The notes beneath the pieces were generated by a model. That model searched no databases, was not told the DNA's origin, and worked only from the letters and a program-made list of their open reading frames with translations. From contig JAGQVR010000061.1 of assembly GCA_020437875.1 (NCBI GenBank), forward strand, positions 1 through 12,589: 12,589 nt of DNA. Reading direction: 5' to 3'. Shown here in pieces: positions 6,567-12,589 of this stretch; positions within the stretch are counted from its first letter, which is position 1, and each line of letters opens with the position of its first letter. Origin of the DNA: Flavobacteriales bacterium (GTDB taxonomy: Bacteria; Bacteroidota; Bacteroidia; Flavobacteriales_F; PHOS-HE28). Position numbers and translations under genes: made by a program.

Positions 6567-7153
6567 CGGTCCGCGGATGTGCCTTGTGCCAGATCGGATG
6601 CTTCGTGCCCTTGTTCGCCGCCCTGCAGCAGCACGCGGTCGGCGCCGTCGGTCTCCTTCCACTCCACCGTCACGCGCTGGTCGCCGATGCTGTCCACCCA
6701 GCGGCCCACGTAATCGGGTTGAATGGGCAGCTCACGGTTGAAGCGACGGTCGATGAGGACGAGCAGCTGCACCGAAGAGGGACGCCCGAAGGCGAGCATG
6801 GCATCGAGCCCGGCACGGATGGTGCGCCCGGTGAAGAGGACATCGTCCACCAGCACCACCTTCCGATCATCGAGGGAGAAATCGAGTTGGGTGATGCTCG
6901 GCTGCGGCAACGAACCGCGTTGCCGGAAGTCGTCGCGGTGGAAGGTGATGTCCAGTTCGCCGTATTGCAGCACCTCCTTTCCGAGGATGCCCTTCAGCAC
7001 CTCGCGCAAGCGTCGCGCCAGCAGGATGCCCCGGGGTTGCAGACCGATCAGGGCCACTCCGTTCAGATCACCATGGTCCTCGATCAGCTGGTAGCACAGC
7101 CGGTCCACCGTGAGCCCGAAGGCCTTGCTGGTGAGCAGGGGGACGGACGACAT
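6563..7153 (-). CDS. pyrR: PyrR, pyr operon regulator / uracil phosphoribosyltransferase
   Basis: This is a type I phosphoribosyltransferase-fold protein of 196 residues. In Gram-positive bacteria PyrR senses UMP/UTP and PRPP and binds pyr mRNA leaders; many homologues also convert uracil plus PRPP to UMP. The PRPP loop VVLVDDVLFTGRTIR (99-113) is intact, as are GLQPRGILLARRL (37-49) and RELPIQPDYVG (140-150). The segment reads DRRFNRELP where Bacillus has DRGHRELP, so the His of that loop is not conserved. The last roughly 18 residues form an acidic, low-complexity tail beyond the usual family end, and its stop overlaps the pyrB start. Only 50 bases separate it from the upstream gene and no attenuator is visible, so the RNA-binding role is uncertain while the enzyme role is plausible. 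Confidence 0.93.
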   Translation of the reverse strand: MSSVPLLTSKAFGLTVDRLCYQLIEDHGDLNGVALIGLQPRGILLARRLREVLKGILGKEVLQYGELDITFHRDDFRQRGSLPQPSITQLDFSLDDRKVVLVDDVLFTGRTIRAGLDAMLAFGRPSSVQLLVLIDRRFNRELPIQPDYVGRWVDSIGDQRVTVEWKETDGADRVLLQGGEQGHEASDLAQGTSADR

Positions 7154-7159
7154 CGGTGG

Positions 7160-7167
7160 CGAAGATA
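7160..7167 (-). promoter_or_regulatory. Possible -7 element for pyrRB
   Basis: TATCTTCG on the minus strand has one mismatch to TAnnTTTG and lies six bases before the pyrR ATG. If used, the mRNA would be nearly leaderless. Read-through from the upstream propeller gene is the alternative, since no terminator is seen in the 50-base gap. Confidence 0.3.
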
Positions 7168-7203
7168 CCCGGTACGAACCGTATGGGATCCTCGGGGCTC
7201 AGC

Positions 7204-8556
7204 TCAGCGCACCGATCGGACGCAGCGACCATCAGCCAGGCATATGACGAATGCCCCGGTCACCGAGGCTGGCAGCTCAAAATACCCACTGGCATCCATC
7301 TCAACAGTTAGCTGTTCCTGTCCCAGCACATTCCTTACCGCTAATGCGGCACGGCTTTCATGACCAAGCAGTAGGTATCCGCTCCCATGACTGGCCAACC
7401 GCAACGGCGCCTGGCCGTTGGGATCTGGTATGCCGGTATCACCGCTGCAGTTGTTCTCGAACGCGGGCGCAACGAACTTGGCAACACCCACGATCGGCTG
7501 CCCATCCACAACGGCATCCAGCCCGCAGGCGATATGTAGCGTATCGTTGAAAAAGGCCATCCCGGTCACCTCGTTATCTCCGAAATCCCCACCCACTGAG
7601 CACCACTGCGCCCCATCCCATGTGGCGATGCGCGGGGCATACTCGTTCCCAGCATAGGTGAAACCACCACACACATACAACTTGCCATCGTGTACCAGGA
7701 GGTCCTTCACCTTGATGTTCTGGCCCGTACCACCGGTCTCATCCTTTAACCCTTCGCCCACTGGACTCCAAACGCTCCCGTTCCACCTCTGTAGAGCATA
7801 CCCAGCGTTACCCGCGCTCAAGGGTATCAAGCCGCCCACGTACAACTCGTCCTGGAATACGGCCAACGGACCAGCTCCGCTAAGCCCGCCGTAGATCCCC
7901 TGAGGACCCACCGGTACCCATTCACCATCAACCAATTGAACAATGTGTCGGTACGGGTTTCCACTGAACGTGATGGTACCGCTCAGTATGAGTCGACCTT
8001 GGTAGCGTATCAGGTCCACAGGCAGACAGCCGGTGCAGTCCAACTCCCCGATACACTCCCAACTATTCCCCACGCGTTTGGCGACCCCTTTGCACGGTGT
8101 ACCGTCGATCATTGAGAAGTACCCTACAGCATATAGAGTATCGTCGAGCACCTTGAACTTTCGGACCGATTGGTTGAACGAACCACAGGACTGCCAGATA
8201 CCGTCCACCAAGCATGCGGCATATGGCATGGGAGAGCCGTCAACGTACGTGAATGTACCGCCCATATACAGTGTATCGCGATGACGTACAAATGTCGTTG
8301 ACTCCAAGTCGAATGGTGCAGATAACGTCCATCCGCTTTCACCCTTGATCGCGGAGTGGAAGGATTGATCGACTTGGCTGTAATTCTCGATCCATACACC
8401 AGTGCTGTACAGCTTGTTCTCAGCAGTGTCCACGTAAAACCTTCCGATCTCGCCTACGTGATCAATTGCTACCCCAGCATCGGACCAATACTGAGCAGTG
8501 GCGAATGAGCACGAGATCGAACAGATTATGGCCGGTATGCACCTCATCCTTGGCAT
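7204..8556 (-). CDS. Secreted repeat protein, seven-bladed propeller-like, with T9SS sorting domain
   Basis: This is a 450-residue exported protein, function unknown. The chosen ATG at 8556 gives MPRMRCIPAIICSISCSFATAQ, a signal peptide; an ATG 13 codons upstream would spoil it. Seven imperfect repeats follow over about residues 30-370, each built on a pattern like D-x-LY-x-GG-x-F-x-y-x-dG, then an aliphatic strand, then dG-x-W-x-x-vG (for example DTLYMGGTFTYVDG, GKLYVCGGFTYAGN, DELYVGGLI). This suggests a seven-bladed beta-propeller. The last roughly 65 residues resemble a divergent T9SS type A domain (LAVRNVLGQEQLTVEMD, then GAFVICLADGRCVRSVR). GC in sampled lines is 45-58% compared with 62-67% in rpsA. 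It lies between rpsA and pyrR and is not obviously related in function to either. Confidence 0.8.
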   Translation of the reverse strand: MPRMRCIPAIICSISCSFATAQYWSDAGVAIDHVGEIGRFYVDTAENKLYSTGVWIENYSQVDQSFHSAIKGESGWTLSAPFDLESTTFVRHRDTLYMGGTFTYVDGSPMPYAACLVDGIWQSCGSFNQSVRKFKVLDDTLYAVGYFSMIDGTPCKGVAKRVGNSWECIGELDCTGCLPVDLIRYQGRLILSGTITFSGNPYRHIVQLVDGEWVPVGPQGIYGGLSGAGPLAVFQDELYVGGLIPLSAGNAGYALQRWNGSVWSPVGEGLKDETGGTGQNIKVKDLLVHDGKLYVCGGFTYAGNEYAPRIATWDGAQWCSVGGDFGDNEVTGMAFFNDTLHIACGLDAVVDGQPIVGVAKFVAPAFENNCSGDTGIPDPNGQAPLRLASHGSGYLLLGHESRAALAVRNVLGQEQLTVEMDASGYFELPASVTGAFVICLADGRCVRSVR

Positions 8557-8564
8557 CGATCGTT

Positions 8565-8572
8565 CGAAACTA
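8565..8572 (-). promoter_or_regulatory. Possible -7 element for the propeller gene
   Basis: TAGTTTCG on the minus strand has one mismatch to TAnnTTTG and lies eight bases before the chosen ATG at 8556. The spacing resembles that of the candidate before pyrR. The support is weak because the match is imperfect. Confidence 0.3.
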
Positions 8573-8612
8573 AGCTCCGTTGCACTCTGGGCCAACGGCC
8601 TCCCATCAACGC

Positions 8613-8647
8613 CGAAGCCCGGTCCACCTTGCGGCGACCGGGCTTCG
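8613..8647 (-). terminator. Hairpin after rpsA
   Basis: A perfect 12-bp inverted repeat (CGAAGCCCGGTC with GACCGGGCTTCG) encloses an 11-base loop, starting 19 bases after the rpsA stop. It is the strongest hairpin in the window and is well placed to end or protect the rpsA transcript. No T-run follows (GCGTTGATGG), so it is not a textbook intrinsic terminator. Confidence 0.65.
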
Positions 8648-8666
8648 TACTGTTCAATTAGATGGC

Positions 8667-10505
8667 TTACTCGGCGCTTTCGGCGTCCTTGCTGCCACCC
8701 TTCTCCATCTGCTTCTTCAGGTCACTCAGCACGCTGAGGTCACCGAGGGTGCTCTTCTCCACCTTCTCGTTGATGCTCTTCACCGAGGCGCTGCTGCCGC
8801 CCTCCTTGCGGGCGCCACGCTTCGCACCAGCGGGTGCTGCTTCGATGATCTCCTCGCCTTCCTCGAAGGTGCGGGTGTGGCTCAGCACGATGCGACGCGC
8901 CTCACCATTGAACTCCAATACCACGAAGGGCAGTTTCTCCTCGAGCTCCGCCTTGCTGCCATCGGCCTTCTTCAGGTTCTTGGCGCTCACGGTGCCTTCC
9001 ACGCCGTAAGGCAGGCTCACCACGAAGTTCTGGCCGGCACGACCGGTGATGGTACCCTCGTGCGTGCTGCCCGGGGTGAACACACCGGCGAACACGTCCC
9101 AGGGGTTCTCCTCCACCTGCTTGTGACCGAGGCTGAGGCGACGGTTCTCCTTGTCCACCTCGAGGACCATGACCTCGATGTCATCGCCCACGTTGCAGAA
9201 CTCGCTGGGGTGCTTGATACGCTTGGTCCAGCTGAGGTCACTGATGTGGATGAGGCCATCCACGCCCTCCTCCAACTCGGCGAAGATGCCGAAGTGGGTG
9301 AAGTTGCGGACCTTGGCGGTGTGCTTGCTGCGCACCGGGTACTTGAACTCGATCTCGGCCCAAGGATCCTGCGTCAGCTGCTTCATGCCGAGGCTCATCT
9401 TGCGCTCTTCGCGGTCGATGTTCAGGATCACGCAGTCGATCTCCTGGCCTTCCTTCAGGAAGTCCTTCGGGCTGCGCAGGTGCTGGCTCCAGCTCATCTC
9501 GCTCACGTGCAGCAGGCCTTCCACACCGGCGGCCACTTCCACGAAGGCGCCGTAATCGGTGATCACCATCACCTTGCCCTTCACCTTGTCGCCGGCGTTG
9601 AGGTCGGCGCTGAGCGCATCCCATGGGTGCGGCTGCAGCTGCTTCAGGCCGAGGGCGATGCGCTTCTTCTCGTCGTCGAAGTCGAGGATCACGACGTTGA
9701 TCTTCTCGTCCAGCTTCACCACTTCCTCCGGATGGCTCACGCGGCCATAGCTGAGGTCGGTGATGTGGATGAGGCCGTCGACGCCACCGAGGTCCACGAA
9801 CACACCGTAGCTGGTGATGTTCTTGACGGTACCCTCGAGCACCTGGCCTTTCTCCAGTCCGCCGATGATCTGCTTCTTCTGGGCTTCCAGTTCGGCTTCG
9901 ATCAGGGCCTTGTGGCTCACCACCACGTTCTTGAACTCCTGGTTGATCTTGACGACCTTGAACTCCATGTTCTTGCCTACGAACTGGTCGTAGTCGCGGA
10001 TCGGCTTCACGTCGATCTGCGAACCGGGCAGGAAGGCCTCGATACCGAACACGTCGACGATGAGACCGCCTTTCGTGCGGCACTTCACGTAGCCCGTGAT
10101 GATCTCGCTGGTCTCCATGGCGTGGTTCACCTTGCCCCAGGCGTTGTGGACACGCGCGGTCTTGTGGCTCACCACCATCTGGCCGCCCTTGTCCTCCTGC
10201 TTCTCGATGTACACCTCCACCTGGTCACCGATGGCCAGTTCGGGCTTGTAACGGAACTCGCTGATGGGGACCACACCCTCGGACTTGTAGCCGATGTTGA
10301 TCACCACCTCCTTCTTGTTCATGCCGACCACGGTACCCATGAGCACCTCCTTTTCGGAGATGCTGCTGAGGGTGTGCTCGTACGCCTTCTCCATGCTCTC
10401 CCGTTGTTCGGAAGGGCCGGACTTGCGATCATCCTCGAGGGCGGCCCAATCGAAATCGGCGGGCGGTTCGGCGAAGGTGACCTTGTTGTTCTCTACGACT
10501 GCCAT
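8667..10505 (-). CDS. rpsA: 30S ribosomal protein S1
   Basis: S1 is the RNA-binding ribosomal protein that helps capture and unfold mRNA at the small subunit. The 612-residue protein has six S1 (OB-fold) repeats at about 52-115, 133-199, 219-288, 306-375, 393-462 and 480-545. Domains 3-5 carry the clearest signature (for example SYGVFVDLGGVDGLIHITDLS and HFGIFAELEEGVDGLIHISDLS). An acidic N-terminal segment of about 50 residues and a charged Lys/Glu/Ser C-terminal tail flank them. The open frame continues 36 codons upstream, but those residues are Arg/Pro-rich leader translation; the ATG at 10505 follows a purine-rich CAGGAAAG and starts MAVVENNKV. It has its own -7 element 105 bases upstream and a strong hairpin after the stop. 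Confidence 0.97.
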   Translation of the reverse strand: MAVVENNKVTFAEPPADFDWAALEDDRKSGPSEQRESMEKAYEHTLSSISEKEVLMGTVVGMNKKEVVINIGYKSEGVVPISEFRYKPELAIGDQVEVYIEKQEDKGGQMVVSHKTARVHNAWGKVNHAMETSEIITGYVKCRTKGGLIVDVFGIEAFLPGSQIDVKPIRDYDQFVGKNMEFKVVKINQEFKNVVVSHKALIEAELEAQKKQIIGGLEKGQVLEGTVKNITSYGVFVDLGGVDGLIHITDLSYGRVSHPEEVVKLDEKINVVILDFDDEKKRIALGLKQLQPHPWDALSADLNAGDKVKGKVMVITDYGAFVEVAAGVEGLLHVSEMSWSQHLRSPKDFLKEGQEIDCVILNIDREERKMSLGMKQLTQDPWAEIEFKYPVRSKHTAKVRNFTHFGIFAELEEGVDGLIHISDLSWTKRIKHPSEFCNVGDDIEVMVLEVDKENRRLSLGHKQVEENPWDVFAGVFTPGSTHEGTITGRAGQNFVVSLPYGVEGTVSAKNLKKADGSKAELEEKLPFVVLEFNGEARRIVLSHTRTFEEGEEIIEAAPAGAKRGARKEGGSSASVKSINEKVEKSTLGDLSVLSDLKKQMEKGGSKDAESAE

Positions 10506-10592
10506 TCTACTTTCCTGCTTGTATCCCGGACCGAGGGGTGCCATCCGGGAGGGGTTCTTTTGTTCCCGCCTGCCGCACCCTGGGCGAACGGT

Positions 10593-10607
10593 CCCCGATT
10601 TTCGGGG
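10593..10607 (-). promoter_or_regulatory. Small hairpin at the start of the rpsA leader
   Basis: CCCCGA and TCGGGG pair in a 6-bp stem with a 3-base loop, 3 bases downstream of the -7 element, so it would lie at or next to the transcript 5' end. It could stabilise the mRNA or take part in control of S1 synthesis, which is autoregulated in E. coli. The rest of the leader (10506-10592) is C/G-rich with no other clear structure. Confidence 0.3.
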
Positions 10608-10610
10608 GTG

Positions 10611-10618
10611 CAAATGTA
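10611..10618 (-). promoter_or_regulatory. -7 promoter element for rpsA
   Basis: TACATTTG on the minus strand is a perfect TAnnTTTG match, identical to the one before the response regulator. It lies in the 170-base gap between rpsA and the gliding-domain gene and predicts a leader of about 100 bases. No -33 TTTG is obvious; a CTTTTTCC run lies just upstream. Confidence 0.65.
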
Positions 10619-10675
10619 TGGAAAAAGCTGATCCCGTGCGTGTTGCACACTCCTGACCGGTCGATCCGATCCGGC

Positions 10676-11983
10676 TCAGGGACGACCCAGCAGGGTGAGG
10701 TGACCGGCCCTATCCTGCTGTTTCAGACGACCGTCGTTCAACCGGTCGCTGTAACGCACCGTCCAGTAGTAGGTACCGTCGGCCGCCCATTCACCCTGGA
10801 TGCGTCCATCCCAGCCGGTGTTCACGTTGGTGGAGCGGAAGATCACCTGACCCCAGCGGTTCCGGATCTCCATCTCGAAATCGGTCGGCTGGCCCACCAC
10901 CAGCGGCAGGAAGACATCGTTGGACCCATCGCCGTTCGGGGTGAAGACGTTGGGCATGGTGAGGGTGGAAACACAGGTGTCCGGCGCGATGAACAAGGAC
11001 CCGGTAGCCTCGAGGCAGGTGGCCGTGGCGGTGACCGAGAAGAGCCCGGTGGTGGAGGCCGTATAGCTGCTGCCCCCAGCACCCGTGTTCCAAATCATAT
11101 CCACCGGGGCCGGCCATGGAGGATCCAAGCTGGCCTGGAGCACTGCCAGGTCGCCTGGGCAGAGGGTGGCCGGACCTGTCACGATGATCTCCGGCTCCGG
11201 CGGCATGAAGTTGATCAACACCGAATCGGTATGGGTGCACAACGGCCGGAAGGCGATATCGTCCAAGGCGAAATCATTCCCGCTCTGCGCCAGGTTCTGG
11301 TTGGTGATGCAGATGGTGGCCGTGGTGCTGCTGCCCGCGTTCCACACGGCGTAGAACTCGTCCCAATCGCAGGTGGTCGAGGATGCGAGCAATGGCGCAC
11401 CAATGGATACGCCGTTCACTGCGAAATCGAGGATGGCCGGGCTCTCCGGACTGGCGGACATCAGCCACGCGCTGAAGGCATAGGTGGTGTTCGGCTGCAC
11501 GGCGATCGTCTGGCACCAGATGTCCGCATTGGGTGTCGCGGAACCGTTCACCACCAACATCTGGCCGTTGCTGCCGGTGTGATCCCCACAGGAAGGGAAG
11601 TTGGAATGGAGCAGGGAGATGTCCGTGCTGAGACCATAGGTCCCTTCGAGGCTTATCGGCCCCCAGGTGCCACCCATACCAAGGGCGAGATCGGTGGTGA
11701 ATCCCGTGTTCCCGTTGGAGAACGCACCGTTGACAACGAGGTCCTGGCCGGGGACGGGGAAGGTGGCCGTACACCAGTAGGTCCCGGGTGTATCCGCCGT
11801 GAGGTATTGCACGGCCCAGCCATTCTGCCAATGGATGGACACGCTGCCCGAAGGTCCGGCCAACAAGACGTTCTCCCCGTCGCAGAGCGTCCGGTCCGGG
11901 CCCAGGCTGAAGGCACAGCTCTGCGGTCTTGCCAGGATCGGCAGCAGGAACAGGGCGAAAGGAAGCGCGGAACGATAGGTCAT
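10676..11983 (-). CDS. Secreted gliding-associated C-terminal-domain (T9SS type B) protein
   Basis: This is a 435-residue exported surface protein of unknown specific role. The ATG at 11983 gives a signal peptide (MTYRSALPFALFLLPILARPQS); the open frame runs further upstream but that part is antisense to ispH and has no signal sequence. Residues 24-75 resemble a short Ig/PKD-like unit (LGPDRTLCDGENVLL). Residues about 80-248 look like a carbohydrate-binding-type jelly roll (LVVNGAFSNGNTGF, then TYAFSAWLMSAS, then DFALDDIAF). A second Ig-like unit covers about 262-332. The end (343-435) is the CHU_C/gliding-motility domain with PNVFTPNGDGSNDVF, RNRWGQVIF, GWDG and DGTYYWTVRY. Such domains direct secretion by the type IX system. 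The sugar-binding suggestion is inference from fold pattern only. It is divergent from ispH. Confidence 0.87.
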   Translation of the reverse strand: MTYRSALPFALFLLPILARPQSCAFSLGPDRTLCDGENVLLAGPSGSVSIHWQNGWAVQYLTADTPGTYWCTATFPVPGQDLVVNGAFSNGNTGFTTDLALGMGGTWGPISLEGTYGLSTDISLLHSNFPSCGDHTGSNGQMLVVNGSATPNADIWCQTIAVQPNTTYAFSAWLMSASPESPAILDFAVNGVSIGAPLLASSTTCDWDEFYAVWNAGSSTTATICITNQNLAQSGNDFALDDIAFRPLCTHTDSVLINFMPPEPEIIVTGPATLCPGDLAVLQASLDPPWPAPVDMIWNTGAGGSSYTASTTGLFSVTATATCLEATGSLFIAPDTCVSTLTMPNVFTPNGDGSNDVFLPLVVGQPTDFEMEIRNRWGQVIFRSTNVNTGWDGRIQGEWAADGTYYWTVRYSDRLNDGRLKQQDRAGHLTLLGRP

Positions 11984-11999
11984 CCGATGGGCGTTAGGA

Positions 12000-12007
12000 C
12001 AATGATA
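12000..12007 (-). promoter_or_regulatory. Weak -7-like element for the gliding-domain gene
   Basis: TATCATTG on the minus strand has one mismatch to TAnnTTTG and lies 16 bases before the ATG at 11983, in the 99-base divergent gap shared with ispH. A TTTG occurs 11 bases upstream, closer than normal -33 spacing. Confidence 0.3.
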
Positions 12008-12063
12008 CACCGCGCTGACAAAGCGTTGCCTGCTGACGATCCATGCAACGCGCAATGACCGGC

Positions 12064-12071
12064 TACCTTTG
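12064..12071 (+). promoter_or_regulatory. -7 promoter element for ispH
   Basis: TACCTTTG matches TAnnTTTG at every fixed position and lies 11 bases before the ispH ATG, so the expected leader is only a few bases. It is part of the 12-mer CCGGCTACCTTT also present before the kinase gene. No -33 TTTG is seen at normal spacing. Confidence 0.6.
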
Positions 12072-12082
12072 AACTCGAGACC

Positions 12083-12589
12083 ATGCGATCGTTCACCATC
12101 CCGACCCATTACCGCAGCGAGCTCATCGGCCGCTTGAAGGCCTTCCGCAAGACACAGGACCCGAAGAAGAAGGACCTGAGCCCCACCCTGCTGGACCTCG
12201 GTGCGGTGCGCTTCGTGTTCGCGCGTCATTTCGGCTTCTGTTACGGGGTGGAGAACGCGATCGAGATCAGTTACCAGGCCATCGAACAGAACCCCGGCAA
12301 ACGGATCTTCCTGCTGAGCCAGATGATCCACAACCCCGAGGTGAACGCCGATCTCGAAAGCCACGGATTGCGTTTCATCCAGGACACCCATGGCCAGATG
12401 CTGATGGATTGGGACGAGCTGAAGGCCGACGACATCGTGATCATCCCCGCCTTCGGCACCACCTTGGAAACGGAAGCCCGCCTGAAGGCCATCGGCATCG
12501 ATCCGCTGAAGCACAACACCACCTGCCCCTTCGTGGAGAAGGTGTGGAAGCGCAGCGACCAGCTCGGCGACCAGCAGTACACCGTCATC
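12083..12589 (+). CDS. ispH: 4-hydroxy-3-methylbut-2-enyl diphosphate reductase, 3' partial
   Basis: IspH is the iron-sulfur enzyme of the last step of the MEP pathway, making IPP and DMAPP. The frame is open from the ATG at 12083 to the right edge (169 codons), so the gene continues outside. Visible motifs are GFCYGVENAI with the cluster Cys53, the substrate-binding MIHNPEVNADL (His83), IPAFGTT (121-127) and TTCPFVEKVW with the second cluster Cys148. The third cluster Cys would lie beyond the window. There are about 50 residues before the first Cys, compared with roughly a dozen in E. coli IspH, and IPAFG replaces the usual H-G motif, so this resembles the longer form known from cyanobacteria and plants. 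The start follows a perfect -7 element by 11 bases and suits the family. Confidence 0.93.
   Translation, partial: MRSFTIPTHYRSELIGRLKAFRKTQDPKKKDLSPTLLDLGAVRFVFARHFGFCYGVENAIEISYQAIEQNPGKRIFLLSQMIHNPEVNADLESHGLRFIQDTHGQMLMDWDELKADDIVIIPAFGTTLETEARLKAIGIDPLKHNTTCPFVEKVWKRSDQLGDQQYTVI

Noticed and set aside
6567..6662. A 32-residue N-terminal extension of PyrB
   Set aside because: It is Arg-rich translation of pyrR in another frame; the ATGA overlap at 6563-6566 gives a natural start and family length.
8667..10505. Repeated sequence in rpsA as a possible DNA repeat array
   Set aside because: The similarity follows the six S1 protein domains and is not a nucleotide-level repeat or CRISPR.
8580..10631. 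A 683-codon open frame on the plus strand opposite rpsA
   Set aside because: Its Leu/His/Val/Asp-rich repeats mirror the S1 repeats on the other strand; GC-rich codon use keeps the antisense frame open. The S1 protein is unmistakable.
10640..10675. Palindromic bits after the gliding-domain gene as a terminator
   Set aside because: CCGG and CGATC-type pieces overlap each other but give no stem longer than about four clean base pairs.
10538..12058. A 506-codon plus-strand open frame opposite the gliding-domain gene
   Set aside because: Arg/Gly/His-rich composition with no recognisable motif; the minus-strand product has a signal peptide and a clear C-terminal sorting domain.
11984..12514. A 177-residue N-terminal extension of the gliding-domain protein
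   Set aside because: It is antisense to ispH, and using it would bury the signal peptide that starts at 11983.

Overview
The window looks like chromosomal DNA from a GC-rich member of the Bacteroidota, most likely Flavobacteriales or a close relative. Three lines of evidence support this. Three proteins carry type IX secretion (T9SS) sorting or gliding-associated C-terminal domains. Four start regions carry the Bacteroidota -7 promoter element TAnnTTTG. The gene content is otherwise ordinary housekeeping. Sampled coding lines are about 60-67% GC, high for that order, so the exact lineage is uncertain.

Layout, left to right. A 5'-truncated plus-strand gene encodes a membrane-anchored patatin-like lipase (2-1810). 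It converges on and overlaps a long series of minus-strand genes. Read in their own direction, right to left, these are: a gliding-motility C-terminal-domain surface protein (11983-10676), ribosomal protein S1 rpsA (10505-8667), a secreted seven-repeat beta-propeller-like T9SS protein (8556-7204), pyrR and pyrB overlapping by ATGA (7153-5601), a STAS-domain anti-sigma antagonist (5528-5157), a small T9SS protein four bases behind it (5152-4382), ribonuclease Z (4325-3405), a LuxR/NarL-type response regulator (3336-2659), and a BadF/BadG-type sugar kinase (2615-1743). At the right edge a divergent plus-strand ispH begins (12083) and runs off the window.

Functional groups. pyrR-pyrB is a pyrimidine-biosynthesis operon. 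STAS plus the small T9SS protein form a second unit with its own promoter, closed by a hairpin placed just before the ribonuclease Z start. rpsA has its own promoter, a leader of about 100 bases and a strong 12-bp hairpin after its stop. The response regulator has its own promoter, with the kinase 43 bases downstream. The secreted proteins sit between conserved core genes, and the propeller gene is visibly less GC-rich than its neighbours.

I found no RNA gene, CRISPR array, insertion sequence, prophage or defence cassette, and no gene-free stretch over 300 bases. I do not see a clear undescribed system. The points most worth checking are the tandem 9-bp repeat at the STAS promoter, the STAS-T9SS transcriptional link, the absence of a PyrR attenuator leader, and the convergent gene overlap.
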